Shown here piece after piece: positions 10,301 to 22,600 of a DNA stretch of 64,000 nt (the stretch's first letter is position 1; the number at the start of each line of letters is the position of its first letter). Below the pieces are notes generated by a model that ran no database searches, was not told the origin of the DNA, and saw only the letters and a program-made list of their open reading frames with translations. Source of the DNA: Didymella arachidicola. Its lineage: Eukaryota > Ascomycota > Dothideomycetes > Pleosporales > Didymellaceae. Location of the stretch: assembly GCA_016630955.3 (NCBI GenBank), contig CM049996.1, forward strand, positions 558,001-622,000. Direction: 5' to 3'. The translations under genes were made by a program, and so were the position numbers.

Positions 10301-12714
10301 GGTTTGGGTCGAAGACTCAGAGAGGACACTGCAGACCACGGATCCCAATGCGAAAGCCTTGCATCGTGAGGTAAGTCACAGCTATTGAAGCACTTCGTAC
10401 TATTTGCTAACGTACATAGGTTGTCAACCTTTGGGGAGAAGTGAACGAAGCAATTGAACGGCTTCCGCGCAAGGATAGACAGGTTCTCCTGCACCTGGAA
10501 CCCCTGATCACAGCAGGCTTCGTCAGCCGCCGTCGGGACATCGTCAACGCCTCGATCACGACTTGGAACAACACGTTTGGCAAGGAGGGCAGTCTCAAAT
10601 ATCCACTGCGTCTCGAAGCAGTTCTCCGCCGACTGCGCGGCTCCGTCGATCTTATTCTGCCATCACTGGCCACCGAGGATGATGAGAGTGTGAGTAGCAG
10701 TCTCGCAAATACGCTGATGTGAACGCTGACCATGTGCTAGTATGCCGAAATGTCTTTCTATGATTCCGAGGACAGGGATGAGGAGCCTCGACGAAGTGCA
10801 AGGAGCTCTCGTATCCGGGAGTCTCCTTTCAAGATCATCAAATCTGCACGCACCTCAAAACTACAGTCACCTGCTGTGTCATCACCGGCTAGCAGAAGGA
10901 CTTCTTCGCGTCGGACACCTAAAGTACGCTTGCGCCACGATAACTCTCAGATTCAGTTTGAGGCCATCGTGTCCTCGCCTTCCAACCCGTTTGTTCAAGA
11001 GTCTCAGATCTTGACAGAAAGGCAGAAGGAGATGATCGAGCGGCAAAGGCTTTCTGGGGGCCTGTTCGCAAACATGGGTGCGCCCTCATCCAGTCGTGAT
11101 GCGCCACCATCCCCTATAGACGTGAATTCTGATATGCCGAGCATTGACGAATTGCCAGCTCGTGGTACATGTGCTACACCTCTAAAAGCACTGGCACAGA
11201 TGGGACCCATGGACGCATTCCTAGGCTCATCACCTACACCTCACGCACGACGCAGCTCACAAAAGATCGTCAGCGACGATACGGACATCGCTACTCCTAC
11301 TGCAGTGCGCATAGTGCAGGTTGCAGATGACGACGATGAACTTGGATCATCGCCACCTCGATTCGATAAAGACAGCACAGTCGGATCGAGACAGCCACTG
11401 GGTGCAGCTGCGGGAAGCTTTGACAACCACCGACCTGATCCTTTCTACTCTGCATCGTTCGATGACGGCACCACGATGGATGAAGATGCGTTGGCGGCTG
11501 CAGTGACATTAGCCGAAGAGGCTGAGGAGAGCGAGCAACTTCGAGGCTATCACGAGTCCAACGACGAAATCGTGTCTGACCTGCCAAGTTCTACAATCGA
11601 TTTGGAACTGACAGCGCAGATCGACGCAGACATGCAGATTGCGGATGCAACTGCGGAGCCTGACGATACTGTGCCGGAGTCCAACAATATTTTTATGGAT
11701 GCTGCATCTCACCCACCCACACAAGATGTACCTGTAACACTAGGCGGCAGCGATACCGAAGTGGAACCTACGCCGAAGCCTGTTCGCACGCGTAAAAGCA
11801 AGAAGACCGACACAAGCAGTACAAGCCGTGTCAAAGATTCATTCAACTCGAACCCTGGGCAGGGCACTCCGGGCTCACAAAGAGCTCGACGTTCGACCCG
11901 TCGCAGCATGGAGAGCCCAATCCACATCGAGTTGGGCCGTGTGAAGAGACAGAAGAAACCTAGAAGGAAGAACAAGGAACCCAATGGGGAGGATTCGCCA
12001 GCCTCGCCACAGCTACTTCAGCAGGATCAATATGACCATGACAGTGAGCCTGCGGTTGCTGCGTCACCTACCGAGAACACAAGAGGCGCGAAGAAGAGGA
12101 AGTCAATGAACGAATCGCCAACAACTTCGGAGAATATGATGGGAAGCCCCTCGACTGGACGCAAACGCAGCATTCGCCGATCACAATCGAACCTCAGCCA
12201 AGTTGAGAGTGTGACCGATATCGTCAAAGACACGCCCGCGCCCTCAAAGCGCGCAAGACAGAGCCTTAACATGGACGTTAGCGAGGCGAAGTCAACGCCG
12301 CCTCCACAGCCCAAGGAAGCCCATTCCTCGCAGAGCAAACGCATCAGCCACGTCCAAGTCACGCCCAGGCATATCAAGGGCCCCGCTCTGACAGAGCAGA
12401 TCGCCGCCTCCATAGCAACAGTCACCGATACTGCCCCCGTCACGAAGAAGCCCGCGCTAGCGCAGAGCCAAATTCAGGCTCAAGAGCAAACGCCGACCGG
12501 TAGCGCGACACCCAATCGCTCTTTCGCCGAGCGAGTCATTCTCACTCCAAGGAGCATTATCAATAAGCTCAAGGAGATCAAAAACTACTTCCTTGCTGCT
12601 CCTGGTCTTACTGTGACTAGGGCGGAGGAAAGGGAGATGGCTGATGTGCTGTTCGCGATCCAGAGGAGGGTGCATACTGCAGCGCCACCGGATGAAGAGG
12701 ACGCGGTGGCTTGA
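7326..12714 (+). CDS. RIF1: Telomere length / replication timing regulator Rif1
   Basis: Rif1 recruits protein phosphatase 1 to telomeres and late origins to oppose DDK, and shields breaks. Three exons: 7326-10370, 10420-10689 and 10741-12714, with introns of 49 bp (GTAAGT, GCTAAC, TAG) and 51 bp, both phase 0; 1,762 residues. The start is the first ATG (A at -3). Residues about 140-1100 form the helical Rif1 N-terminal repeat domain. Near the N terminus are two PP1-docking motifs in the order seen in yeast Rif1: RVNF (83-86) and SILK (125-128), 39 residues apart. The last third is low-complexity, rich in Ser/Thr-Pro and basic stretches, ending in a conserved short helical block (about 1,710-1,755). 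Confidence 0.88.
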
Positions 12715-14879
12715 TGACACATGCTGAGGCTGTGTAGATAGCTGACGATTTAAGGCACGTCTTGGAGTGTAGGATAATGACGAGCTTAATGGATACCCAC
12801 ATTGATTGATGAGCCCTCCAGTCCCTTGCTCACCTTGTTCCTCTTCACAAGGACCAGGCTGGATACATATGTGATCGATGACGTCTGGCGAATCATCTCG
12901 AAGTTTGGACAAGTTCACGTGGTTGCTTGCAGATCCAGGTGGTTTTTAATAAACACACCTAGCGGTTTCGACTGAGTCCATCGTCAGTCGCTTTGCTCCT
13001 TCAGTTGTCCAAAAGACGAGATAATCATTCGCATATTTCTGCGCCCAGAAATTAGCCAAAGCAGTACATGTCTGTCCGTTGCGTGAACCTCATTGAAGTC
13101 CAAGAAAACATCTCTGCTCTCCTACAGCATTCCCGTACGAAGCTTGATACAAAGACTGCCAGGGAGCCATCACTGCGTACGAATACTTTCAAGTGGCTCG
13201 CACGTCACATTTGCGGTCTTTCTGCTGTTTGAGCTGAGCCTGTCGATGCTTGCTCGTTCCAAAATCACCTGGCAAAACACATAAAAGACTCTCCATGGCC
13301 AGAGTCATTTCTTTGTTTCAATCGACACGCCTTATCCCTTATCAAAATGCCGGTGACTGCGCCTTATGTATCTCCTCTTCCAAAGTTTCCAAGCCATGAA
13401 TGGCCTCGACATATTTTCTGTCTGCCAAAAGCACCCGCAGTCAGACCCATGTTTGATTCTGTCTGTCTTATCCGAAATGTCCACGACTTCCGAGGATGAC
13501 CGTTGTGAAGTCGACTGCGGCAATTTATCGCTTAAGCTACAACTTCAAGTTCCATAACTCGGGCTTGGGCTCTGGGAAGAGCGATATCTGAATGTATGCC
13601 GCTCTTCTTCTCTTTAGAAAAAGAAGTCGATTTCAATCCATGTGAGGCTCGCAATACCGGCAAAGTCTCTAGGTCGTAGTATTGAGCCGTCATATTCTTC
13701 AATCTCTGTGGAAGTTGTTGCGGGTTCGACTTTTGGTACTGGCTTGGTCAATTCGTACGTCTCTGTGCGTATCAATCTGAATCAGCACAGGCCCCCGGAA
13801 TGGACAACAAGTCTTTGATGAGGAAGGAGTGGGCATATATTCTGCGTAAAGCTTGACATTTCTCGTCTTCAAGAGTTATTTCCGATTTTACGAAACAGTA
13901 CGCGGCATATCCATGTGGTTATGCTCTGACCAAAACTCTAAAGCGGACGAGCAAGATTTTCTGTCCTCCAAAAGGCTGACCCCGACCTTGCATGTCTGCT
14001 GTTCTGCTCGCAAAAGCTCACCAGCACGGCATGTGTTTGTTGTGAGGAACAGCATCTTATCATCTAAGACACGGAGACACACTCTGGATAAGCTACTTCC
14101 TTCCCATAGTCGTCTGTGCAAAGGTCCTCAATGCAGCTACAATGAAACTCCATCTAATACCATCCAAATTGCCCTGCGGCTCAAGCACAGGATCTGACAA
14201 ATTTCTTTCATCTTACGAAATAATAAAGCAACAGCAAGTTTGTCTTGCCGTGTCCCTCAATTTATCGATGCCGCATTTCTCAGCACATGTGTTTGGAAGG
14301 ACAAAACGTCGATGGATGTGCGTAGTGGCGTTTCTGCCGGGCTGTGTAGATTTCGAGCGATATAATAACGTCCTACTCTATGATTCCATATCTCTTCTCT
14401 TTGAAAAAGAAATTCCGGTCAAATTCGCACCCTGATCAAAGAATACGAAAGTCCATGGAATACTGAGGTCGATTAGACTATACTCGAAGGATGCAGTCTT
14501 GCGGGCTCCATGTCAAGCTGAAGTCGATATAATGGAACCCTTTGGCTAATTCAAGTAATCTATTATGTTATAGTGATTTAAAGTTACAGTAGTCGTGTCT
14601 GAGGCCTCATTTTCGGTCTAGAGGTTTCCTTGCAAGTCTAGCAGTACTCTGTTCAGCATAGCTCCGCCGCTCCGCGTCCTAAATTCACAATGATTTCACG
14701 ACTAACTCGACGAACGCAGCTTCAGCGCCGAACCGAGGCAACGGACCGAAACATACGAAGCTTAATTGACATCACGAGATCTTTTTCTTGTGTTGCACTG
14801 ATGTGATTGACGGAATTTCGTGTATGAGGTATCGATTCTGTGTGCAATCGCTCCTGCAGAGACCACGCGAACCGATGAC

Positions 14880-14904
14880 AGCTGGTGAACTGGTGAGCTG
14901 GTGA
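14880..14904. repeat. Short tandem repeat, CTGGTGA(A/G) x3
   Basis: Three adjacent copies of an 8-bp unit, CTGGTGA plus A or G, lie in the gene-poor stretch. It is read directly from the sequence; no function is implied. Confidence 0.7.
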
Positions 14905-15305
14905 AGATGGATGTCGATCATGATCACCTGCCAGGTGAACATGCGGGCGAACCCCATCCACATGCATGACAATGCATACAGCATGCCAGGATGCATATGT
15001 GCTCCAATGGTAGCCTTTTGCGCGGCTTAGGCGAATGCAAGATGTGTTTCAGGTGAGTTTCACGCCGATGTGATCATGGTGGGGCAGGAGCTTCCTTGTA
15101 CCCCTCCTCCAAACTCTCGACGTCGACCATCAACAAACGCCACCAACAGCAACTGCGAGGGTGAACAAGCCTATAACTAGCTTAACAATCGCCGGCTAAT
15201 CTATTAAGCTCAAGAATTTACCCACCTCAACTCCTTCCAACACAGGCACGCAACCAGCATCCTCGCAACCGGACGTCCATACAGCTTCACCACTTCCTCC
15301 AACCT

Positions 15306-15330
15306 CACACATCACACATCACACATCACA
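15306..15330. repeat. Short tandem repeat (ACACATC)n just before the epimerase ATG
   Basis: Seven-base unit repeated about three times directly upstream of the ATG at 15331, so it lies in the 5' UTR. Such a leader could slip in length between strains. Confidence 0.75.
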
Positions 15331-16411
15331 ATGGTTGACCGTGCCAACCGCCCCTCCGCGCTGAACGCACCCAAGAGCTCCGGCCCTTCCGCACAGGTCG
15401 ATGTTGTTGGAGAGGGAGGCAGCCAAAAGGTCGTTGCTTCGCTACCCTCAGGCGAGAGCGTGGAGGTCTATCTGTTCGGTGCTACTGTCACAAGCTGGAA
15501 GAGCAATGGCGGGAAGACGGAGAACCTTTGGGTTAGCGAAGCAGCAGATCTGACAGGAAACAAACCCATCAGGGGCGGTGTTCCTGTTGTCTTTCCAGTA
15601 TGTCACAAGCAATTGCGCGAGACCTGCGCTGGACTGCAAGCAGAAGTTACTAACAACCATTGCAGAACTTCGGCCCACCTCCTGCGACCGGTCCTGCCTC
15701 GAAGCTCTCCCAGCACGGTTTCGCGCGCAACTCGCGCTGGGAATACCTTGGCAAGTCGTCTACCGAGGATGCACTTGACACTAGCTCCGTGAAGCTTGAC
15801 TTCGGTCTCGACCGTAACAGCATCAGCGAGGAGCACCGTAAGGCATGGCCGCTGGACTTCGGTCTTGTCTACAGCGTTACACTCAGCAAGGACACCCTTC
15901 AGGCGGTCATTACTGTACGCAATGAGGGAGACGAGAGCTTCGAGTTCCAGTTCCTGCTACACACTTACTTCAGGATCAAGGTAAGCATAATAAATTGCGA
16001 CCAGGAAAGCAAAAGCTAAGACGGTATCTGCAGGACATCTCAAAGGTCACAGTCAACGGTCTCGGCAGCGTAGAATATATTGACAAGGTCCTCGACGCAA
16101 CTACCCACACACAAACAGAGCCCAGTCTGAAGTTCAACGGCGAGGTTGATCGCGTGTACAAGGACATCAAGATCGACACCACAAGCGTGCTTGAGGACGG
16201 CAAGCCCCGCTTCGATATCACCCGCGACAACGTCAAGGATACCGTTACCTGGAACCCTTGGATTGAGAAGGCGAAGGCTACTGGCGACTTTGCGCCCAAG
16301 GACGGATACAAGAACATGGTTTGTGTTGAGGTCGGCGCTGTGGATGGATGGCAGAAGCTGGACAAGGGCGAGGTCTTCGAGGGCGGTATGCTAGTCAAGA
16401 GCCATTTGTAA
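15331..16411 (+). CDS. Glucose-6-phosphate 1-epimerase (hexose-6-phosphate mutarotase, YMR099C type)
   Basis: Interconverts alpha and beta anomers of glucose 6-phosphate and other hexose-6-phosphates; cytosolic, aldose-1-epimerase fold. Three exons: 15331-15597, 15666-15980 and 16034-16411, with introns of 68 bp (TTACTAAC branch site) and 53 bp, both phase 0; 319 residues. Diagnostic blocks: LFGATVTSW, KPIRGGVPVVFP then FGPP across the first junction, SQHGFARNSRWE with the catalytic His of the family, LLHTYFRI, and VTWNPWIEKA with the GYKNMVCVE strand near the end carrying the second catalytic acid. Length agrees with fungal homologues (about 300-320). Confidence 0.92.
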
Positions 16412-17019
16412 ATAGTGGTTTTTCGAGAGGGTGTATGCCTGAGGACGACTCCTGCTGCAACGATAGCACATGAAGCGTAGACTACATAGTGGAAGCAATA
16501 ATGCAAACAAAAAGTATCCATGACTCTCATGAACTCGATCAAATCGCTCTGAGCTCGGAGTGCCTATCCTTCCATGGCGTACCGTCCTCATATAATATCA
16601 CGAAATATAGCTCGCAACTAGGAAACCCTAGCTTACACCTGTTCCGGAATCCGTCCGACACCAACACCCGCCATAGCAACAACAATAACATACGACAAGC
16701 ACGTGGACGGTCATGCCAAACAAGCCGAACGACAGCGAGGCAGTTCGCTCATCTCTCTGCATCTTCCCTTGGGCAATCGACTGAAGCACAGCTCGAAAAA
16801 AGCTTCGAGAGCTGCCCGCAGCTTCCCCGCATACGTCAGATTACGATTGCCTCAGTCTGCCTGCGAACAAGGCAGGAACCCAGACAAACGAAGCGCATTA
16901 GCCAGCGCTCCTTTGCAACGTGTTTGACAGCCTTGCGCTGGTGGAGTGAGGCTCTGTGCTGTCACAGGAAAAGTGGAGGTGCTGGACCAGCATACAGCTG
17001 GAAAGGCTGAGCCATCTTC
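16412..17019. other. Intergenic, promoter of the downstream kinase
   Basis: 608 bp between two genes on the same strand. Contains small open frames without recognisable features; presumed terminator of the epimerase and promoter of the kinase. Confidence 0.5.
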
Positions 17020-19207
17020 ATGGACGATCGAGAACGCCAGAGGAGCATGTCGCTCATACCATATCTGCCAGCTGAGTCGCGTGAAATCGTACTGTAAGTC
17101 AATATCTTTGTGAAAGCCTTCAATGTTGCTGCCCGCTCAATGCTAACATGGCTACAGGCGCCACGGTTCCGCAGTTGTCGTCTATGATCAGCGGTCAAAG
17201 CAGCTCTCGCTACGCGATGCCTCCAAATCCACCGCCCTAGACGAGACATCCTGTCCGTTTTGCCACCGGGCATACCGCGAGCCCTCTTCACAAAACACCG
17301 ACGAGAATGAGCGACCGCATTCGCCAGGCGAGCCTGGTATGGACCATGGCTTCGTCAATCCGGGCTACTTCCAAATGCTGCGTGGCAGTCAACCGAGCTC
17401 TACGTCAGCTACACGCTCACCCTCTCCACATAAACAGCTGGGGCCTGCGATAACTGGGAACACGCCGGCTGAGTTCCACACACCTGCTGGAGCAGAATTC
17501 GTGGGCAGTGCGCCTTTGCCTCCGAGAAACCAGGGCATATCTGCAAGAGCATTCAGCCCCAACTACTTCAAGACGTTCTTCGTCGAGGAGAGGGAGCTTG
17601 GCCGAGGAGGAAAGGGAGTCGTACTCCTCGTGCAGCATGTTCTGGACGGCGTGCAGTTGGGCAAGTTCGCCTGTAAACGAGTGCCGGTCGGAGACGATCA
17701 TGAATGGCTTGAGAAGGTGCTGATCGAGGTGCAATTGCTGCAAGACTTGTCGCATCAGAATCTCGTCTCATACAGGCACGTCTGGCTTGAGGACTACCAG
17801 ATCAACACATTCGGCCCGAGTGTACCATGCGCCTTCATTCTGCAGCAATACTGTAATGGTGGTGACCTGCATGGCTACATTCTCAACTCTATGAAGACCA
17901 CAATCACTAAAGATCAGATGAAGGAGCGCCTCAGACGGCGATCGAAAGGGAATTTGGAGAACCCGGACGAATTTGGACCAAGACGCATGCACTTTGAAGA
18001 GATTATCTCGTTCTTCAAGGATATCACATCTGGATTGAACCATTTGCATGCCAACGGCTACATTCACCGCGATCTTAAGCCCAGCAACTGCCTTCTGCAC
18101 CGAGACAAATATGGCATGAAGGTCTTGGTGAGCGACTTCGGCGAGGTACAATCAGCGAATGTCGCGAGGAACTCCTCCGGTGCTACAGGCACCATTTCAT
18201 ACTGTGCACCCGAGGTGCTTCGGCAGGAACGACCAGGAGGACCGTATGGCAACTTCACTACGAAATCAGACATCTTCTCGCTCGGCATGATCGTCTACTT
18301 CATGTGTTTCGCACGCCTGCCATATAGGAATGCTGACGGCATTGATGAAGACAACGAGGATCTGGATCAGCTGCGGGCTGAGATCTCTACCTGGGCAGGC
18401 ATCGATGACGAACAGCGTGTCCGATCTGATCTGCCTGAGAAGCTCTACAGATCACTCAAGCGCTTACTCGCGCTGAGTCCTGAAGAGCGGCCAGGCACCG
18501 AAGAGATTCTCCACGTTCTTAAGTCGCCCTCCGTATTCGATGAGTTCAACGCTTATGCTGGTCCCTCGGGCATGGATGACTTCAGCCCCCGCATCTCGCG
18601 CGCAGACACACCAAGCCCAGGGCCAGCACCTATGATGCGAAGAAGAAGTTTGACTTCCCATCAGTACACGCGGCCTGGGCGCTCAAAACTCGGGGCATCT
18701 GTCATGGAGCGCTCGCCCAGCCCGCCGCCTCCGCAAATGACGCGGAGGACGAGCTCAGAAGAAGCGGCGATAGTGCTGAGACACAAGAAACTCGAATATC
18801 CTGTGCCTGAGATCGTGAGAACTCCGAGTCCGCAGAGGCTCATGCTGGCCCCACCACCTGATGAGCAGAGTCATTTCAGTCGAATACACACCCAGACCAT
18901 CGCCGTATTAAACAACCCTGCCACGGCCAGCATTATCAGAGTGGCGCTGTTCTTCGTGAAGATTGTCAGCTTGGTCAGTGCATGTCAGCCGTTCGCGGCA
19001 CAGCCATGGGCTGCATACTCGTTGCTCGGTATGGCGAGCTTAGACTTCCTGTACCCACATCTCGTTGTGTCTCCGCAGGCGAGGCGCTGGTACACGGGCG
19101 GTCTGGCGGGGAGTCTGATGTTGCTGGCGGTGCATGCAGCGGTGGTCGTGGCACTGTGGAGGAGAGGAAGGCTTTGTGTCAGGAGCATTACTTGGGAAGA
19201 GTTTTAA
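17020..19207 (+). CDS. IKS1: Serine/threonine protein kinase, Iks1 type, with C-terminal membrane segments
   Basis: Putative Ser/Thr kinase of the fungal Iks1 group; substrates are unknown. Two exons, 17020-17093 and 17158-19207, with a 64-bp intron (GTAAGT, GCTAAC, CAG) splitting a Leu codon; 707 residues. The small first exon is required to reach an ATG. An N-terminal CPFCHRAYR zinc-ribbon-like half is typical of Iks1. Kinase landmarks: Gly-rich loop LGRGGKGVV (about 172-180), ATP-binding Lys198 in ACKR, HRDLKPSN (catalytic loop, Asp329-330 region), DFG (351-353) and SYCAPEVL. After a Ser/Pro-rich stretch, the last ~90 residues contain two or three hydrophobic segments, so the kinase is probably tethered to a membrane. 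Confidence 0.85.
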
Positions 19208-19656
19208 GTGTGAGACGCTGGAGTGTGGAGGTGATGCATACGGACTCAAAATTATATTTATTACTAGACGATGTACCTGGTACAGTTCAAGAATAACAGC
19301 ATGATATCATCGCGAACCGTTGGCCAGTCCGTGTTGACGCTCGTTCCAAGAGTGTTCGGCTCAGGGGTGGTGATTGGTCCGCATGGTGGCGCGGGTGTTT
19401 AGCGGCTGGCGCTGTTGACATCCCATCTCATAGTAAACATCCCAAACACACGCACCTGCCACTAACATACGCAGCGATTCCCCGAGCACCAACCTCCACA
19501 GACTTTTTTGGATACTTTCTCATGCTTCTGTAGTCCTAGTAGAGCATCTCTTTATATGCCCTAGACGCGTGTTTTGTTTAGGACCCGCCGCAGCGTCACC
19601 ACAACACTGCTGCCCGAGCTGCCGCTGCAGCCTCACAACACCCCACACTGCACACA
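19208..19656. promoter_or_regulatory. Intergenic, promoter of the spindle-pole-body gene
   Basis: 449 bp upstream of the coiled-coil gene. ACGCGT (MCB core) at 19565-19570, 87 bp before the ATG; the downstream product is a cell-cycle structural protein, which fits, but one hexamer is weak evidence. Confidence 0.4.
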
Positions 19657-22600
19657 ATGCAATCCTCTCCTCCCACAAGCATTGGAAAAGCGCGTACTAT
19701 TCGTGATCTTTCGCGCAGCTTGAGTCACAGCCCGCGCAGCATCCCATCGCCGGTACCGCCGCCTAGCGACTCAAATCCCACTAAGCGCTCAGGATTTGGA
19801 ACCGAGACATCCAACTTCTTCAACGATCCAGATGTCCTCATGTCGACACAGCAACATTTTGCGGACGCGACCGACACATTGCCGCAGTACCCGCGCATTC
19901 GCTCGACCGCGAAGAAGATGACCCAGTGGCGGCCAATGGTATCTACTAGAACTAACCCAGACACCTCCATGGTCAACAAGGAGTTCGGCAACTTCGACCA
20001 GAGTTTTTCAGAGGAGGAGAGCATCTCCGTCGAACAAGCGCGCGGCCTCAACAAGGGCAACCACGGCACACCAGTTAGGCAGTCCTCTGCGTTCCACAGC
20101 CTGTACGACATCACACCGCCTACGAACAGGACGCGCAAGTCCCTCATCGGTGAGACTGGAAGTCTGCGACGCGACGCGCAGATTCGACGCGCCTCGCGCA
20201 ATGACCTTGACGTCGCGTCACCACGTCCGGCAAGCAAGCGCAACTCTCCAGCGCTGCCTGCAAAGGAGAACAAACGCAACACTCTCGCCCAGCTTCACGC
20301 GAAGTTGTCCGAGGACGAGTCGTCGTTTATGCGGGACCGTCCGCCCACATTGACAGTCAACTCGACCAAGAACACTCGCTGGGGCAACCGCCAGACCTCC
20401 CTACAGGTGGATGGCATCGTAGAGGAACGATCAAAGCTACAATCGCGCCCTTCGACCGGCCAAAACGCGACCGCGCAATCTTTCATTCTGCCTGACCTGC
20501 CTAATCTGACTGAACTGGTCTCCGGAGTTTTTGAGGATGGTACACCTGTCTTCTCGAAGAACTCTTCGTCACGATCGCGCTACGCTGCTCCTCCTGGCGG
20601 CAATCGCCGTCCGAATCACATCCCTATTGACAGCGTGCCAGTTCCGGACGAGGAAAAGGCCATCTTCTCTGCCCTTCAGCAGCTGCAGGACAAGGTCGCG
20701 CAGATAGAGGCCGAGCGATCTGAACAGGATAGGCGGATTGAGGAGCAGGAGCTTGAGCTCATCGAGCTCCGTGCCAACGCTCAGGCGTATGAGAAGTCGC
20801 GACGAAGTGACAGCGGGAATGACTCGGATGCTGGCAAGGGCCATTGGAAGGTCGAAAAGACGCGTAAGTGCTGGACGAGCGAGAAACAAGTCATTTGCTT
20901 ACGAAATCAAGGCCTCGATGCGACTGTCCAGACCCTCCGAACGAAGCTCGACCGCGCCGACCGTAAAGTTGCAGTCCTCGAGATCGAAAAGAAGCGATTG
21001 ACCACGGAACGCGATAATATGACGAATCAGCTTGGCGTTGCCTTCCAGACGTGCGAAGAGCTGAAGAACGAAAAGCTGGCATTGGCTGGCGAGAATGACG
21101 CGCTTCGCCAGGAAGTTGATGCTCTTCGCGGTGACAACGACGAGCTTCGCGATCAGCTGAACCATGAGATGTCACAACATCGCGAAGAGACGGTGAATCT
21201 GCGCCAGCAGTTTGACCAAGCTGCAAACGCGACGGAGAAGGAGAACGCAACTCTAAATGCGGAGCTGGCTCGCATACGCGCTCAGAACGACGAGCACACT
21301 CAACAGTTTGCTCGGCAGGACGCAGAGCTCCGTAAGGCGCGTCAAGAGAAAGCAGAGTACGCGCGTCTGCAGGCTGATCACGAGACGCTCAAGGCACAGC
21401 TTGCCAGCATGAAGGCGAAGCGCGAGCAAGAGATCGAGAGGTGGAATCAGCAAGAATCCGCTTTGAAGGCTCAGGTTGATCGCCGTGACGAGACCATTCG
21501 ACACTTCCAGGATGCTACCCAAGAGCAGACAAACGAGGCGATGCGTCTGGATAACGAGAATCTGCGCCAGGAGCTCGCTCAGCTCGCCGCTCAGCACGAC
21601 AACGACTATGAGAATTGGGCCAAGAAGGAGACTGTGCTGAAGCGCAAGGTTCAGCAACGCGAGGCCGCGGCAAGACAGACTCTGGACTTCACGCGTGAGG
21701 TCTTGAACAACCGTGAGGCGGATGAGCAGGATGTTCCCGGGGAGCATACCCGCCAGTTCACCCTCCAGCGTAAGCCCAGCTCTCGCCGCGAAGACACAGG
21801 TGCACGCATCAAGAGCTGCGTCCAGCAAGAATCACGCAACAGTCGCGCCGAGCTTGCTCAGTCCAGCCGTGGCCACGAGAACCCTCGCAGGGAATACACC
21901 GGCGTCTCCAGGCAGGAGTTCAGCAGATCTCTCCCTGTGCAAGCACGTCGAAGCTTCTCTGCACCTGCTACCGATAAGAACGCGTATGCAGAGACGCCAG
22001 AGTCGACCACTGACCTATCTCTCAAGCCTCACGGAACGCCGTACATGTCGCGCAGTGTGCAATCTACGAGGCCACCGGTCACTATTCAGCGACCTGCTGA
22101 CCTGGACCTGACCGAGTTGAGCTTCATTGGTAGTGACGTGATCGCCCAACTTCGTCGCCAGTTGGAAGAACAGCGCGCGAACGCCCGCCACGCTTCGACT
22201 GCCCCTGTTGAGCATACTCTCCGTGACGGCACTGTTCGCTCGCAGCGTCAAACTCGTGAGGATACAGTCAGATCCGTCGCCTCTGCTAAGAGCGAGCGTC
22301 GGCCATCACTTGTCCGCAAGTCATCGCTGAAAGATACCACTCGCCGCACCACCGCGAGCCAGTTCGAAGATGATGTTACCGGCAACATATCGAATCTAGA
22401 TGCCGACACGGAGGTCACTCAGACTAAGCAGTCTGCCATGGACTTCTCCATGCACAGCAACACCAGCCGCCGCCGCCGCAGCGCGCCCGATAACATGACA
22501 TCTGCCTTTATTGTGCCCGACCTCAAGATTGAATCTCGTCGTCCGTCTATCACCGCTACTACAATTTCCAAGCACGACAAGCACCACGACAACGCCAACT

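Larger units (their letters stand above)
12715..15330. other. Gene-poor 2.6-kb stretch with possible diverged repeats
   Basis: No open frame here has codon structure or family resemblance, and the longest are about 110 codons. By eye, several blocks resemble each other: a motif close to ATTTTCTGTCnnCCAAAAG occurs near 13412 and 13953, with looser versions near 13031. A second block, close to TCTTCTCTTTnGAAAAAGAA, recurs near 13605 and 14394. This suggests old, decayed repeat copies. The last ~200 bp is the promoter of the epimerase gene. Confidence 0.4.
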
